Part shown: one piece after another, positions 1 through 10,410 of the stretch
Position numbering within the stretch: the first letter of the stretch is position 1
How the letters are laid out: each line of letters starts with the position of its first letter
Source: Prorocentrum cordatum
Taxonomy: Eukaryota; Sar; Dinophyceae; Prorocentrales; Prorocentraceae
Assembly (NCBI GenBank): GCA_963575745.1
Contig: CAUYUJ010005008.1
Coordinates: 1-64,000, forward strand
Length of the DNA stretch: 64,000 nt
Direction of reading: 5' to 3'
Translations under genes and position numbers: made by a program
The notes under the pieces: model-generated
What the model saw: only the letters and a program-made list of their open reading frames with translations
The model's database searches: none
Told to the model about the DNA's origin: nothing

Positions 1-1124
1 GGGCCGACATGCCATGAGCCTAAATGGCAACAACATCGGGGGGCGGACGGGGCGGAAGCCCTACAGCCCTACGAGGGCCCCTGCAGGAGAGACCCCGAAA
101 GACCTCGAGAGGCCGCGGAGACCCAACGTCGATTTCGGCACACCTCTCCCGCGGATCGCGGGCGCTGCAGCTGGCCCGCGCGCCCTTGAGCCGAGATGCC
201 ATGAAGCAAACTGGATACAGCATCGGGGGGCGGAGGGGGCGGAAGCCCTACAGCCCTACGAGGGCCCCTGCAGGAGAGACCCCGAAAGACCTCGAGAGGC
301 CGCGGAGACCCAACGTCGATTTCGGCACACCTCTCCCGCGGATCGCGGGCGCTGCAGCTGGCCCGCGCGCCCTTGAGCCGAGATGCCATGAAGCAAACTG
401 GATACAGCATCGGGGGGCGGAGGGGGCGGAAGCCCTACAGCCCTACGAGGGCCCCTGCAGGAGAGACCCCGAAAGACCTCGAGAGGCCGCGGAGACCCAA
501 CGTCGATTTCGGCACACCTCTCCCGCGGATCGCGGGCGCTGCAGCTGGCCCGCGCGCCCTTGAGCCGAGATGCCATGAACCAACATGGCTACAGCATCGG
601 GGGGCGGAGGGGGCGGAAGCCCTACAACCCTACGAGTGTCCCTGCAGGAGAGACCCCGAAAGACCTCGAGAGGCCGCGGAGACCCGACGCCGATTTTGGC
701 ACATCCCTCCCGCGGATCGCGGGCGCTGCAGCTGGCCCGCGTGCCCTTGAGCCGAGATGCCATGAACCAAAATGGCTACAGCATCGGGGGGCGGAGGGGG
801 CGGAAGCCCTACAACCCTACGAGTGCCCCTGCAGGAGAGACCCTGAAAGACCTCGAGAGGCCGCGGAGACCCGACGCCGATTTTGGCACACCCCTCCCGC
901 GGATCGCGGGCGCTGCAGCTGGCCCGCGTACCTTTGAGCCGAAATGCCATGAGCCAAAATGGCTACAACATCGGGGGGCGGAGGGGGCGGAAGCCCTACG
1001 GCCCTACGAGGGCCCCTGCAGGACAGGCCCCGAAAAACCTCGAGAGGCCGCGGAGACCCGACGCTGATTTCGGCACACCCCTCCTGCGGGTCGCGGGCGC
1101 TGCAGCTGGCCCGCGTACCCTTGA
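1..1124 (+). repeat. 187-bp satellite array, unit 1
   Basis: Six tandem monomers of exactly 187 bp: the motif GCCATGA recurs at about 11, 198, 385, 572, 759 and 946. Each monomer contains GGGGGGCGG, CTGCAGGAGAGA, CCTCGAGAGGCCGCGGAGA and GCGGATCGCGGGCGCTGCAG. Because 187 is not a multiple of three, open frames of 100-180 codons cross it on both strands; I regard them as repeat translations. On the minus strand every monomer carries a degenerate spliced-leader plus relict-leader signature, best preserved in the last monomer. Confidence 0.93.
934..968 (-). other. Spliced leader plus relict spliced leader, fossil copy
   Basis: Read on the minus strand, 966-950 is GTAGCCATTTTGGCTCA, an exact 17-nt match to positions 4-20 of the 22-nt dinoflagellate spliced leader. 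It is followed without a gap by TGGCATTTCGGCTCAA, which aligns with the 15-nt relict leader (CCATTTTGGCTCAAG) left when an SL-bearing message is reinserted in the genome and trans-spliced again. Over 35 positions about 30 match the leader-plus-relict composite. Known biology: genomic relict SLs mark recycled mRNAs in dinoflagellates. Inference: the 187-bp satellite derives from such a retroposed message. Confidence 0.7.
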
Positions 1125-2312
1125 CGAGGGTATAACGAGCCTGGAGGATAAAGCGCGCTGGGGGGAGGGTAACACGAGCCTGGAGGAGGGTAAAGCGAGC
1201 CTGGAGGAGAGTAAAACGAGGCTGGAGGAGGGTATAACGAGCCTGGAGAATAAAGCACGCTGGGGGGAGGTACACGAGCCTGGAGGAGGGTAAAACGAGC
1301 CTGGAGGAGAGTAAACCGAGGCTGGAGGAGGGGTATAAACGAGCGCTGGAGGAATAAAGCGCGCCGGGGAGGTAACACGAGCCCTGGGGGAGGGGTAAAA
1401 CGAGCCTGTGGAGAGTAAAAAACAGCCTGAAGGAGGGTAAAACGAGCCTGAGATCAAAGCAACCGCTGGGGGGAGGTAACACGAGCCTTGAGATGTAAAA
1501 CGAGCCTGGAGGAGTCAAAACGAGGCTGAGGAGTAAACCGAGCCTGAAAAAAGTAAAACGAGCCTGGAGAAGGTAAATTTAGTCCCTGAGGAGGGTAAAA
1601 CAAAAACAGCTGAGGAGGAAAAAGGAGCCTGGAGGAGGGTAAAAAGAGCCTGGAGGAGGGTAAAACGAGCCAGGGAGGGGGTAAAACGAGCCTGGAGGAA
1701 GGTAAAACGAACCTGCATGAGGGTAAAACGACACCGGAAGATGGTAAAACGAGTCTGGAGGAGGGTGAAACGAGCCTGGAGGAGGGTAGAACGAGCCTGG
1801 AGGAGGGTAAAACGAGCCTGGGGGATAAAGCGCGCTGGGGGGAGGCTAACACAAGCCTGGAGGAGGGTAAAACGAGCCTGGAGGGAGTCAAAACAAGCCG
1901 GGAGGAGGGTAAACCGAGCCTGGAAGAAGGTAAAACGAGCCTGGGAGGGGGTAAAACGAGCCTGGAGGAGGGTAAACCGAGCCTGGAAGAAGGTAAAACG
2001 AGCCCGGGAGAGGGTAAAAGGAGCCTGGAGGAGGGTAACATGAGCCTGGAGGAAGCTAAAACGAGCCTGGGAGGGGTAAAACGAGCCTGTAGGAGGGTAA
2101 AACGAGCCTGGAGGACGGTAAAACAAGCCTGCATGAGGGTAACACGAAACTGGATGATGGTAAAACGAGCCTGGAGGAAACGAGCCTGGCGGAGGGTAGA
2201 ACGAGCCTGGAGGAGGGTAAAACGAGCCTGGAGGATAAAGCGCGCTGGGGGGAGGGTAACACAAGCCTGGAGGAGGGCAAAACGAGCCTGAAGGAAGGTA
2301 AAACGAGGTGGG
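1125..2312 (+). repeat. 21-bp minisatellite (GGTAAAACGAGCCTGGAGGA), unit 1
   Basis: Tandem 21-bp repeats around the core ACGAGCCTGGAGGAGGGTAA, with a higher-order variant containing ATAAAGCGCGCTGGGGGGAG. In units 2 and 3 the 21-bp period keeps several frames open for hundreds of codons (TSLEEGK heptads on plus, RFTLLQA or SSRLVLP heptads on minus). In this copy positions 1256-1625 are full of single-base indels relative to the other copies, which breaks those frames. Confidence 0.92.
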
Positions 2313-2349
2313 AGGGACCTTTGCGACGATCTGCCGTGACCTGCAGGGC

Positions 2350-2593
2350 CTCCCAATCCTTCTCCTTTTCCTCCTCCTCCTCCTCCTCCTCCTCCTCCTC
2401 CTCCGTCTCCTCTGGCCATTCCTCTCCTCAGGCAGTGCCCCCCCTCTTCCTGCGTCCTCCGCCCTTTCCCGTCTCCCCCAACCCGCTCCTCCCAACGTGG
2501 TCCGCCCTTGCCCTCCCCTCCTTCCACCCCGTCCCTGTCGCTGTCACGGCGCGCGCGCGAAGTAGAGAGAGAAAGAGGGAGAGAACGGGAAAA

Positions 2594-2626
<33 letters not shown>

Positions 2627-2627
2627 C
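2350..2627 (+). repeat. Pyrimidine tract with (TCC)n, then (GA)n, unit 1
   Basis: A C/T-rich stretch with about twelve TCC triplets (2366-2405) passes through CGCGCGCGCG at about 2550 into a G/A-rich stretch ending in a (GA)n tract (2594-2620). No gene is supported here. Confidence 0.9.
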
Positions 2628-2730
2628 ACAACGGACGAACGGACGACGGACGAATGACGAAGATACGATGCTGATTGTAGCACGATGGTGTTGGCGCTGC
2701 GTAAAAACATGCGCAATGCAAGTAACCCGT

Positions 2731-3733
2731 TCAAGCTTTGCTCTTCCGCCGATGACGCGCCATTTTGAAATACACTTGAAAGAACCGTTCGTGCATGCAG
2801 CAATTGCAGGCGTATGTGAGCCACGATTTCAGCGCCACTATTTCGTCGGAGTCAAAAGAAATGCGATGCACACTCTGTTGTCCGTGGTTGAAAACTTTTG
2901 CTTCCCACTTGTAATTGATCATATCATCCAATAAAGTGCAATATTCAACATAAGCCAAGGCCATTAACATCCCGGCATCTTGTTCTTTTACCTTTGGCAC
3001 ATTCTTTTTCAAAGGATTGTGAAACACATGAACGCCATCTGTATTTTCCGGAGCACGGCAAGTTTGAAGGGGCGCCTTTTGGAAATCTCCAACGAACCTC
3101 TTGAATAGCTTCAATGTGTTTTGCCTGGATGTGTAATGTTTGCAATACTGCCACACCGCAATAGGGGCCAGGTTTGGGTCATCAGATTCAAAAGATGGCT
3201 CCGCGTTCACAATGTTCAAAAGTTGGAATGCCCAAATGGTGTGTTGGCAGATGAAGGCGCCGTAATTGTTGATTTGTTTTCGTAAAGCGAATGCGGCCTC
3301 CTTGCTGTCGCGTGGCATCTTGCCACAGATGAACGAATGAAAGACCTCGCCACCGCGGAAGACCCAGCGTGGCGAACGGGGGTGTAAAGAACAAGTGTTG
3401 ATTGAATAATCCTTCGATGATTGTTTCATTCGTTTTTTCCAACCCTTGCAGTCGGTCCACATTTTCAACGAGATGTCTGCCATGATTTCCATGATCGGGA
3501 AGAAGACCCGCAAAGCGCCGACAGATTGTCGTGGAAGAAATGTAGAAGCGGGAGGCAACGGGTGAACACCCATAAGATTAAGTACACTGTCTGTTCAATA
3601 GAAGACTGTGCCGCCTTATCCGCCACCGCGCAGCCGCGCGTCGAATGCAGCGCAATCAGGTCCCATTGGTTCCTCAATATTGGCAAGGGATTGTTCCCAA
3701 CCGCCCTTTGGTGTTGAATCCTCGTTATCAGGG
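2731..3733 (-). pseudogene. Coding-like island, frameshifted copy (unit 1)
   Basis: A lower-GC minus-strand region with ordinary, non-repetitive protein composition, between microsatellites and the 89-bp satellite. In units 2 and 3 the same region is one open frame. Here a run of three G (3497-3499) replaces four G, which breaks the frame near the MEIMADISLKMW segment and leaves two partial frames. The remaining protein (about 250 residues from there) is rich in Lys, Phe, Trp, Cys and His and ends in ARHRRKSKA. I recognise no family. The frameshift may be a sequencing error because it lies in a homopolymer. Confidence 0.5.
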
Positions 3734-4425
3734 GCCGCGAAACGTGCGAGGGGTGTGCCGAAATTGGTGTGTGGGCGGCATGCGGGCGCAGCCAGTGGGG
3801 CCTTCGGCGGAGCTCCCTATGGGGCCGCGAAACGCGCGAGCGGCGTTCCGAAATGGGTGTGGGGGCGGCATACGGGCGCAGCCACTGAAGCCTTCGGTGG
3901 GGTTCCCTATGAGGCCACGAAGCGTGTGAGCGGTGTGCCGGAAAGGGGGGGTGGGCGCCGCATGCGGGCGCAGCCACTGGGGGCTGCGGTGGAGCTCCGA
4001 AGGGGCCACGAAACGTGAGCGGTGTGCTGGAACGGGTGTGGGGGCGGCATGCGGGCGCAACCCCTGGGGCCTTCGGTGGAGCTCCCTATGGCACTACGAA
4101 GCTTGTGAGGGGCGTGCCGAAATGGGTGCGGGGGCGGCGCGCGGGCGCAGCTAGAGGGGCCTTCGGTGGAGCTCCCCATGGGGCCACGGAGCGCGTGAGC
4201 GGTATTCCGAAATGGGTGTGGGGACGGCATGCGGGCGCAGCCACTGGGGCCCTTGGTGGGGCTCCCTATGAGGCCACGACAAGTCTGAGGGGGTGCCGAA
4301 ATGGGTGTGGGGGCGGCGTGCGGGCGCAGCTACGTGTGAGCGGTGTTCCGAAGTGGACGTGGGGGCGGCGTGCGGGCGCAGTCACTTGAACTTTCGGTGG
4401 AGCTCCCTGTGGGGCCACGAAGCGT
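3734..4425 (+). repeat. ~89-bp satellite block A, unit 1
   Basis: About eight degenerate monomers of 88-90 bp (CCTTCGG recurs at 3801, 3891 and about 4070). Conserved parts are GGAGCTCCCTATGGGGCCAC, GAAACGTGTGAG, GTGCCGAAATGGGTG and GGCATGCGGGCGCAGCCACT. Open frames on both strands are repeat translations. Confidence 0.9.
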
Positions 4426-4799
4426 GATGGTGTTGTCGACGACGACAACAGTGATGATGCTGGCGATGATGATGATGGCGACAACGGTAATGATGATACT
4501 AATGACGACGCCGACGACGACTGATGATGACTGACTGTGACTGATGGTGATGGTGATGATGGGTGAGGAGGAGGGGGGGTCAGCGGGAGGAGGATGAGTG
4601 AACGCGGTGCGCTGTCTCTCCAAAAGGGGGGCCAACGCCGCAATGTGGTTGGACAACGCATGCGCGCACACGCGCGCACGTCAAACAACAATAACTCATT
4701 TAAACAGGCTGCGCACAGCATTCCTACAGGGACCCCTTCCCCCCACAAACAACGACTTAGCCTGGTGACGGGCGAAGCCATTTGCAGTTGTGAGTGCCG
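4426..4799 (+). other. GAT/GAC-rich tract and spacer, unit 1
   Basis: 4426-4560 is rich in GATGATG and GACGACG triplets. 4600-4660 contains GCTGTCTCT, CAACGCCGCA and ATGGT in an order repeated at 6085-6122. 4745-4800 is the left junction of satellite block B and resembles the sequence before block C at 27858-27920. No gene is supported. Confidence 0.7.
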
Positions 4800-5831
4800 C
4801 AGTTGAGGGCCCCGTCTTCGGTGGAGCTCCCTGTGGGGCCACGGAACGTGCGAGGGGTGCGCCGAACTGGGTGGTGGGGGGGTATGCGGACGCAGCCAAT
4901 GGCGCCTGCAATGGAGCTCTCTGTAAAGCCACGAAACGTGTGATGGGTGTACCGATATGGGTGGCGTCGAGGCATGCGGGCGCAACCGCTGGGTCCTTCG
5001 TGGGAGCTCCCTGTGGGGCCACGAAACTTGTGGCGTGTGTGCAGAAATAAGTGGTGTGGAGGCATGCGGACGCAGCAATTAAGGCATTTGGTGGAGCTCC
5101 TATAGGGCTACGAAGCGTGCGAGGGGTGTGCCGACATTGGTGGCGGGGAGGCATGCGGACGCAACCGCTGGCGCCTTTTGTGGAGCTCCCTGTGAGGCAA
5201 CGAAACTTGTGAGCGGTGTGCCGAAATGGGTGGTGGGGAGGCATGCGGGCGCAGCCGTTGCGAGAAGGGTGTGCCGACATGGGTGGTGAGGAGGCATGCG
5301 GACGCAGCAATTTGGGGCCTGGGGTGGGTCTCCCCATGGGGCCACGATGCGTGCGAGGTGTGTGCTGGCATGCGTGGTGAGGAAGCATGCGGACGCAGCA
5401 ATGGAGGCCTTCGGTGGAGCTCCCTATGGGGCCACGAAACGTAAGGGAGGTGCGCCGAAATTTGTGGTGGGGAAGCATGCGGACCCTGCCGCTGGGGCCT
5501 TCGGTGGAGCTCCCTATGGGGCCACGAAACGATGAGGGGCGTGCCGAAATGGGCGGTGGGGAAGCATGCGGACCCTGCCACTGGAGCCTTCGGTGGTGCT
5601 CCGTATGGGGCCCCGAAACGTGCGAGAGGGGGTCCCGAAATGATTGTCCAGGCGGCGCGCGGGCGCAGCCACTGGGGCCCTCGGCGGAGCTCCCTATGAG
5701 GCCACGAAGCGTACGATGGGGTGTCCCGAAATGAGGGGGGGGGGGGGGGGGGCGCGCGCGAACGCAACCGCGGGCCTTCGGCGGGTGGAGCTCCCTTTGG
5801 GGCCGCGGAACGTGCGAGGGGTGCGCCGAAG
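4800..5831 (+). repeat. ~89-bp satellite block B, unit 1
   Basis: About eleven monomers of the same family as block A, mostly the GGCATGCGGACGCAGC variant, with a poly-G tract at about 5729-5751 interrupting the last monomers. Confidence 0.9.
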
Positions 5832-6200
5832 CTGATGGCGAAACTGGTGACGATGATAATGACGACGATGGTGATGAGGACGATAGTGCGATGGTGATGA
5901 CGATGAGGATGAGGATGATGATGAGGATGGTGAGGGCGGCGATGCTTACGACCGCGATGACGACGGCGATGCGACGATTATGATGGGAGGGGTGAGGGGA
6001 TGAGGGGGGAAGGGGGGGGGGGGGGGGAGGGGGGGGGGGGTGAGGATGAGGAGGAGGATGAGGAGGCAGCGGACGCGCGGCGCTGTCTCTTCAACGCGAG
6101 GACCCAACGCCGCAGGATGGTCGGGAAAAACGGCCTCCACACCTCGGCCGCCTCCTGCATCGGATTATGTCTTAACCGTGCAATGGGGGATGCTATGTGG
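5832..6200 (+). other. GAT-rich tract, poly-G and spacer, unit 1
   Basis: GATGATGAGGATG-type repeats (5840-5990), then G runs (6000-6040), then a short unique piece with GCTGTCTCT and CAACGCCGCAGGATGG that repeats the arrangement at 4608-4655. No gene is supported. Confidence 0.7.
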
Positions 6201-6204
6201 CATC

Positions 6205-6560
6205 TCTAACTAAAGTAACCCCTGCGTTACCCTAGGGGGTCCTGCAGGAATGCGTGCTTGATCGTGTAGGTGTTCCTACTAGATTCCACATGTAACCCTA
6301 CAGGATCCTGTATGTAAGCCCATAGGGTCCTAGATGGCCCGATATGGAACCCTCCATGGTCCGACATGGTCCGACATGTACCCCTGTAGGATCCTGTGGG
6401 ATCCCATGTCATCCTAGATGGCCATGTGCGATCCTACATGTAACCCTATCGGGTCCGATACAAAAACCTACAAGGTATTATATGTCAGCCTATCGGGCGC
6501 TATATGTAATCCTGTAGGGTCCTGTATATAAGCATAGTGGATCCTGTATATACTCCTGGG
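6205..6560 (+). repeat. Degenerate short repeat around AGGGTCCTGTATGTAA, unit 1
   Basis: A string of loosely repeated pieces: TACATGTAACCCTA, AGGATCCTGTATGTAAGC, TAGGGTCCTAGATGG, ATATGTAATCCTGTAGGG. Period is roughly 25-35 bp and diverged. No gene seen. Confidence 0.65.
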
Positions 6561-6689
6561 CGGTTTGATTGTTTGCTGACATAACTGGGAAGATATCACC
6601 CCTGGGACCAGTCGCTTGCGAGATGTTGTAGATTTTGAAACACCGACTCTCTGGTATTATTGTTTCTCATACATGGTCGCTGGCTTTTT

Positions 6690-7630
6690 GTCCCTCAAGA
6701 AATGACGACGCACTAGCCTTTGCCGATGCCAAACGGAAGCCCGTCTTTCTGCCGCAGAGGTCGAGCGCGGCTCTTGTGAGCACGAGTTTGATCGGTGTAG
6801 TAGATGTTTGCGCCGATGTCGCATTGCTTTCCTTTCTCAGAGACGTTCGCGGGCCATTCGTTCTCGAAGCAACTGCAAGACCGTAGCCTTTGGAGGTATC
6901 AAACGCACGACTCGGCCCTTCCTGCCGCAGAATTCAAACATGGCTCTTGTGAGCACGAGTTTGGTAGGTGTAGTAGATACTTGGGTCGATTTCCTGCTGT
7001 TCTCCGTTCTCAGACACGTTCGCGGGCTCTTCGTTCTTCAAGCAATGGCAAAACCGTAGCTTGTGACTGTATCAAACGCACGACTCGGCTCTCCCTGCCG
7101 CGGAGTTCAAACATGGCTCTTGTGAGCACGAGTTTGATAGGTGTAGTAGATGTTTCTTTCGATGTCCTGTTGCTCCCAGATCCAAGAAACGTTCGCGGGC
7201 TCTTCGTTCTTCAAGGAAAGGCAAAGCCGTAGCCTTTGAATGTATCGAACGCACGACTCGGCTCTTCCTGCCGCAGAGGTCAAACGTGGCTCTTGTGAGC
7301 ACGAGTTTGACAGGTGTAGTAGATTGTTCTGTCGATTTCCTGTTGTTCTCCGTTCTGAGAGACATTGGCGGGCTCTTCGTTCTTGAACCAATGGCAAAGC
7401 CGTAGCCTTTCAATGTAGCAAACACGCGACTCGGCTCTTCCTGCCAAAGAGGTCAAACGTGGCTCTCGTGAGCACGAGTTTGATAGGCGCAGTAGATTGG
7501 TCTGTCGACTTCCTGTTGCTATCCGTTCTCAGAAACATTGGCGGGCTCTTCGTTCTTCAGGCATTGACAAAACAATAGCATTTCACAGTGTCAAACGCAC
7601 GATTCGGCTCTTTCTGCCGCAGAGGCCAAT
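6690..7630 (+). repeat. 173-bp satellite array, unit 1
   Basis: About five and a half monomers: CGACTCGG (or CGATTCGG) falls at 6908, 7081, 7254, 7427 and 7600, exactly 173 bp apart. Conserved parts include CTGCCGCAGAGGTC, GGCTCTTGTGAGCACGAG, GGTGTAGTAGAT, GTTCGCGGGCTCTTCGTTCT and CCGTAGCCTTTG. Short plus-strand frames ending at CCGTAG are repeat translations. Confidence 0.93.
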
Positions 7631-7636
7631 ATGAAT

Positions 7637-8410
7637 TCAAATATCGGAGGTTTCATAAGTCAAGTAGATCCCCGGGAGGCCCCAAAAGTCTGGGGGTGGA
7701 CCCCCATAGGGATCCGCATAGGAATCCCCATGGGAATCCCTTTGGGAAGAGCCGAAGGCAGACGTATAATAGTCTGCCACGGTGGTCCATTTCTCGTCGT
7801 GGCCTCGCGTGACATCGTGGAACCTATTCCCTGCGACCACCGCGGCGTAGGACGAGTAGTCTTTCAAAAGAGTGTTGTCATAAGCAATGCCTTGCTTGAA
7901 CATGGGAAAGCAAACGTAGTCGTACAAAATGGATCTTTGATTCAACCGCCCGACAACATATCGGAAAATCTCTGGGACGGGTGGGAGTGTGATCTTGGCT
8001 CTTTTGGTAGTATTCGATTTGCTGTGGGCCCACTGCTGATGGAATACACCAAATGTGATTGTGTTCCATTCTGCGTCTTTCAAAATGTTGCCAAATTTCC
8101 GCGCGATTAAATAACAGAATATGTGTACGATGCATCTGATTAGTGTCGACCGGCACTGCAATTTCTCATTGTCCTCAATTTGCTTGCACTCGACCGACCG
8201 CCTGTCCTTGATGCTTCGCGTCGAGGCCGATACTTTTTGCGCCTCCGACAACTCGTAAACGTCAGCCCCCCGAGGGAAATACGACATCGCAAACTGAATA
8301 AACAAGTAGATACTGTCTGGCGAACAAAAGCAAATCTTTGAGCAAACACGCCAGCTAAGTATTGAGCGTGATGAAGCGACAACCGTTCCAACATACCGAC
8401 ATCGTAACAT
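7637..8410 (-). CDS. Unrecognised 257-aa protein, unit 1
   Basis: ATG-started minus-strand frame (MLRCRYVGTV...) in a lower-GC, non-repetitive island between the 173-bp satellite and a TCC tract. Visible features: a hydrophobic, Cys-containing N-terminal third (around SKICFCSPDSIYLFIQF, possibly one membrane helix), a charged middle, a stretch LPPVPEIFRYVVGRLNQR, and a last ~35 residues (from about SSQRDSHGDS) read from the short repeated GGATCCCC-like sequence at 7690-7760, so the natural C-terminus may be earlier. I recognise no family. With the island at 2731 it shares low GC and isolation among repeats; both could be exons or remains of a mobile or viral-type element, which I cannot show. 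Confidence 0.45.
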   Translation of the reverse strand: MLRCRYVGTVVASSRSILSWRVCSKICFCSPDSIYLFIQFAMSYFPRGADVYELSEAQKVSASTRSIKDRRSVECKQIEDNEKLQCRSTLIRCIVHIFCYLIARKFGNILKDAEWNTITFGVFHQQWAHSKSNTTKRAKITLPPVPEIFRYVVGRLNQRSILYDYVCFPMFKQGIAYDNTLLKDYSSYAAVVAGNRFHDVTRGHDEKWTTVADYYTSAFGSSQRDSHGDSYADPYGGPPPDFWGLPGIYLTYETSDI

Positions 8411-8499
8411 GAAAAAACGATACTGGTTTGTATTATATGTTATATTATGTTTCGTCCCCTCTCCTACCGTCTAATGCATTACCCCTCTTTTTTTCCACG

Positions 8500-8820
8500 C
8501 CCGCCCCCGTGCCATCGATTATATCTTGTGTTTCCTCCCATACCCTCGCCTCCCTATTATATTCTCCTCATCTCCTCCTGATACCCATCACACTCATCTC
8601 TTGTCCTCCTACTGTGTCCTCCTCCTCCTCCTCCTTTTCCTCCTCCCCCCATCATCCTCTCCCCCTCCCTTATCCACCTCCTCTTCCTGCACCCCCTCCT
8701 TCTCCTCCTCCTCCTCCTCCTCCTCCTCCTCCTCTTCGTACTCCTGCCTGCATCAATGTTTCTGCCCTGTCTTCCTGCTTCTCCATGCCCTTTCCCCTCC
8801 TTCCCCTCCTCGTCCTCGTC

Positions 8821-8852
<32 letters not shown>

Positions 8853-9175
8853 TACCGTCTCCATTCCCCGCCCCCTCCTCCTCTCCACCTCCTAGTCCTA
8901 CTCCGCATCTTCGTAAGATGGCTCCAATGAATCCTCGCCCCCGTTGTCCTCCGCCTCCTCCTCCTCCTCGTACTCTCCCTCTTCTTCCTCCTCGTCGTCG
9001 TCGTCGTCGTCCTCCATCTCCTCCTCCTCGTCCTCCTCCCCACTCCTCCTCCTCATCCTCCTGCTCCTTCTCCTCCTCCTCCTCCTCCTCCCCTCCTCCT
9101 CCTCCTCCTCCTCCTCGTCCTCCTCGTCGTCCTCCTCCTCCTCCTCCTCCTCCTCCTCCTCCCCCTCCCCGTTGT
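8500..9175 (+). repeat. (TCC)n / (GTC)n triplet tracts, unit 1
   Basis: Long pyrimidine-rich triplet arrays: TCC at 8700-8735 and 8950-9165, GTC at 8820-8850 and 8995-9010. Open frames on both strands (poly-Ser, poly-Pro, poly-Leu, poly-Arg, poly-Glu) are triplet translations. Confidence 0.9.
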
Positions 9176-9724
9176 AGGTTCGAGCGTCCTTGCCAGCCCG
9201 GGCTTCGAATGCTGAAAGACGACCCAAGAGGCCACCAATGTGGCCCCAAGGCCACCAATATCGCCCCAAGGCGGCCCCTTTCGTAACCAGGGGTGAACCT
9301 GGCATTTCGGCGGCGGGCGAGCTCGGCCGGAGACCCCACCACAAACTCGCGGCGGCGGCGGCGGTCCCGAACACTAGGTGCACTTCGCAAAAAACAGATT
9401 CGGCGACGGCGGCCCGCCCAGACACTGGGGGGCGCAGAGGCTTAGTAGACCTGGTGATGAGGCCAGCGCTGCAGCGGGAGCACGATTCGGAACGAGCGGA
9501 AGCACGGAAATGAGGCCAGCGCTGCAGCGGGAGCACGATTCGGAACGAGCGGGGCCCGAAAATGAGGCCGGCGCCTCTGCGAGAGCATCATTTTGAAAAA
9601 AAATGCAGGCGAAAACCCAACTCCCGGGAATCCTGTGTGTAAAAAAGCAGGACGCGGGGGGGGGTCGGCTACATTCAGGCCGCCATCGGGGGAAGAGGGA
9701 GAGTAGTATTCATATTGAGTAATT
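9176..9724 (+). repeat. Spacer with a 53-bp tandem duplication, unit 1
   Basis: No gene is supported. 9457-9499 (ATGAGGCCAGCGCTGCAGCG then GGAGCACGATTCGGAACGAG) is repeated at 9510-9552, and a diverged third copy starts near 9561. Confidence 0.75.
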
Positions 9725-10315
9725 GTGGAGGAGGAGGAGGAGGAGGAGCAGGAGGAGGAGGAGGGGAAGGGGGAGTAGGAGGGGGAGGAGGAGGAGGAGG
9801 AGGAGGAGGAGGAGGAGGAGGAGGAGGAGGAGGAGGAGGAGGAGGAGGAGGAGGAGGAGGTGGTGGTGGAGGAGGAGGAGGAGGAGGTGTTTCTTGGCGT
9901 GGCCCTCAGCTGTACCCAGCGGGCGTTCCCCCGAGACGCCCCCAGATGGCACCTCGAGACGGCTGGCGGCTCCCCCGCCCGGGCCCCCAAAGGTCCGCGT
10001 GCAAAATGTCGGTGCCCAGACCCGTTCCAGGGGTCCACCCTGGCGGAGGAGGATGAGGAGGAAGAGGAGGAGCAGGAGGACGAGGAGGAGGACGACGACG
10101 ATGACGAGGAGGTGGAGGAGGAGGAGGAGGAGGAGGAGGACGACGAGGAGGAGGAGGAGGAATAGGCGGAGGAGGAGGAGGAGGAGCAGGAGCAGGAGGA
10201 GGACGAGGAGGAGGAGGAGGAGCAGGAGGACGATGACGAGGAGGAGGAGGACGACGACGATGACGAGAAGGAGGAGGAGGAGGAAGAGAAGGACGATGAC
10301 GACGAGGAGGAGGAC
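9725..10315 (+). repeat. (GGA)n / (GAC)n triplet tracts, unit 1
   Basis: Nearly pure GGA at 9725-9890, a unique insert 9891-10043, then mixed GGA/GAC at 10044-10315. It is the strand complement of the TCC composition at 8500-9175. Acidic, poly-Ser and poly-Leu frames are triplet translations. Confidence 0.9.
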
Positions 10316-10410
10316 CCAGCCCGTGGCGACGGGAGGCCTCCCAGAACCTCCAGAAGGACCACGAAATAGAGGACTCCCAGATGGGATCACAAGGGGATAG
10401 GGGTCGGAGG

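Noticed and set aside
1-1124. CRISPR-like array
   Set aside because: Monomers are contiguous and similar along their full 187 bp, with no variable spacers, and the context is eukaryotic.
3734-5831. Leader-like CCATTTCGGCACA on the minus strand of the 89-bp satellite
   Set aside because: Only 11 of 13 positions match CCATTTTGGCTCA and no longer leader context exists, unlike the 187-bp satellite.
2731-8410. Assigning the two low-GC islands to a viral replicase or capsid
   Set aside because: No polymerase, helicase or capsid motif is visible; any viral label would be a guess.
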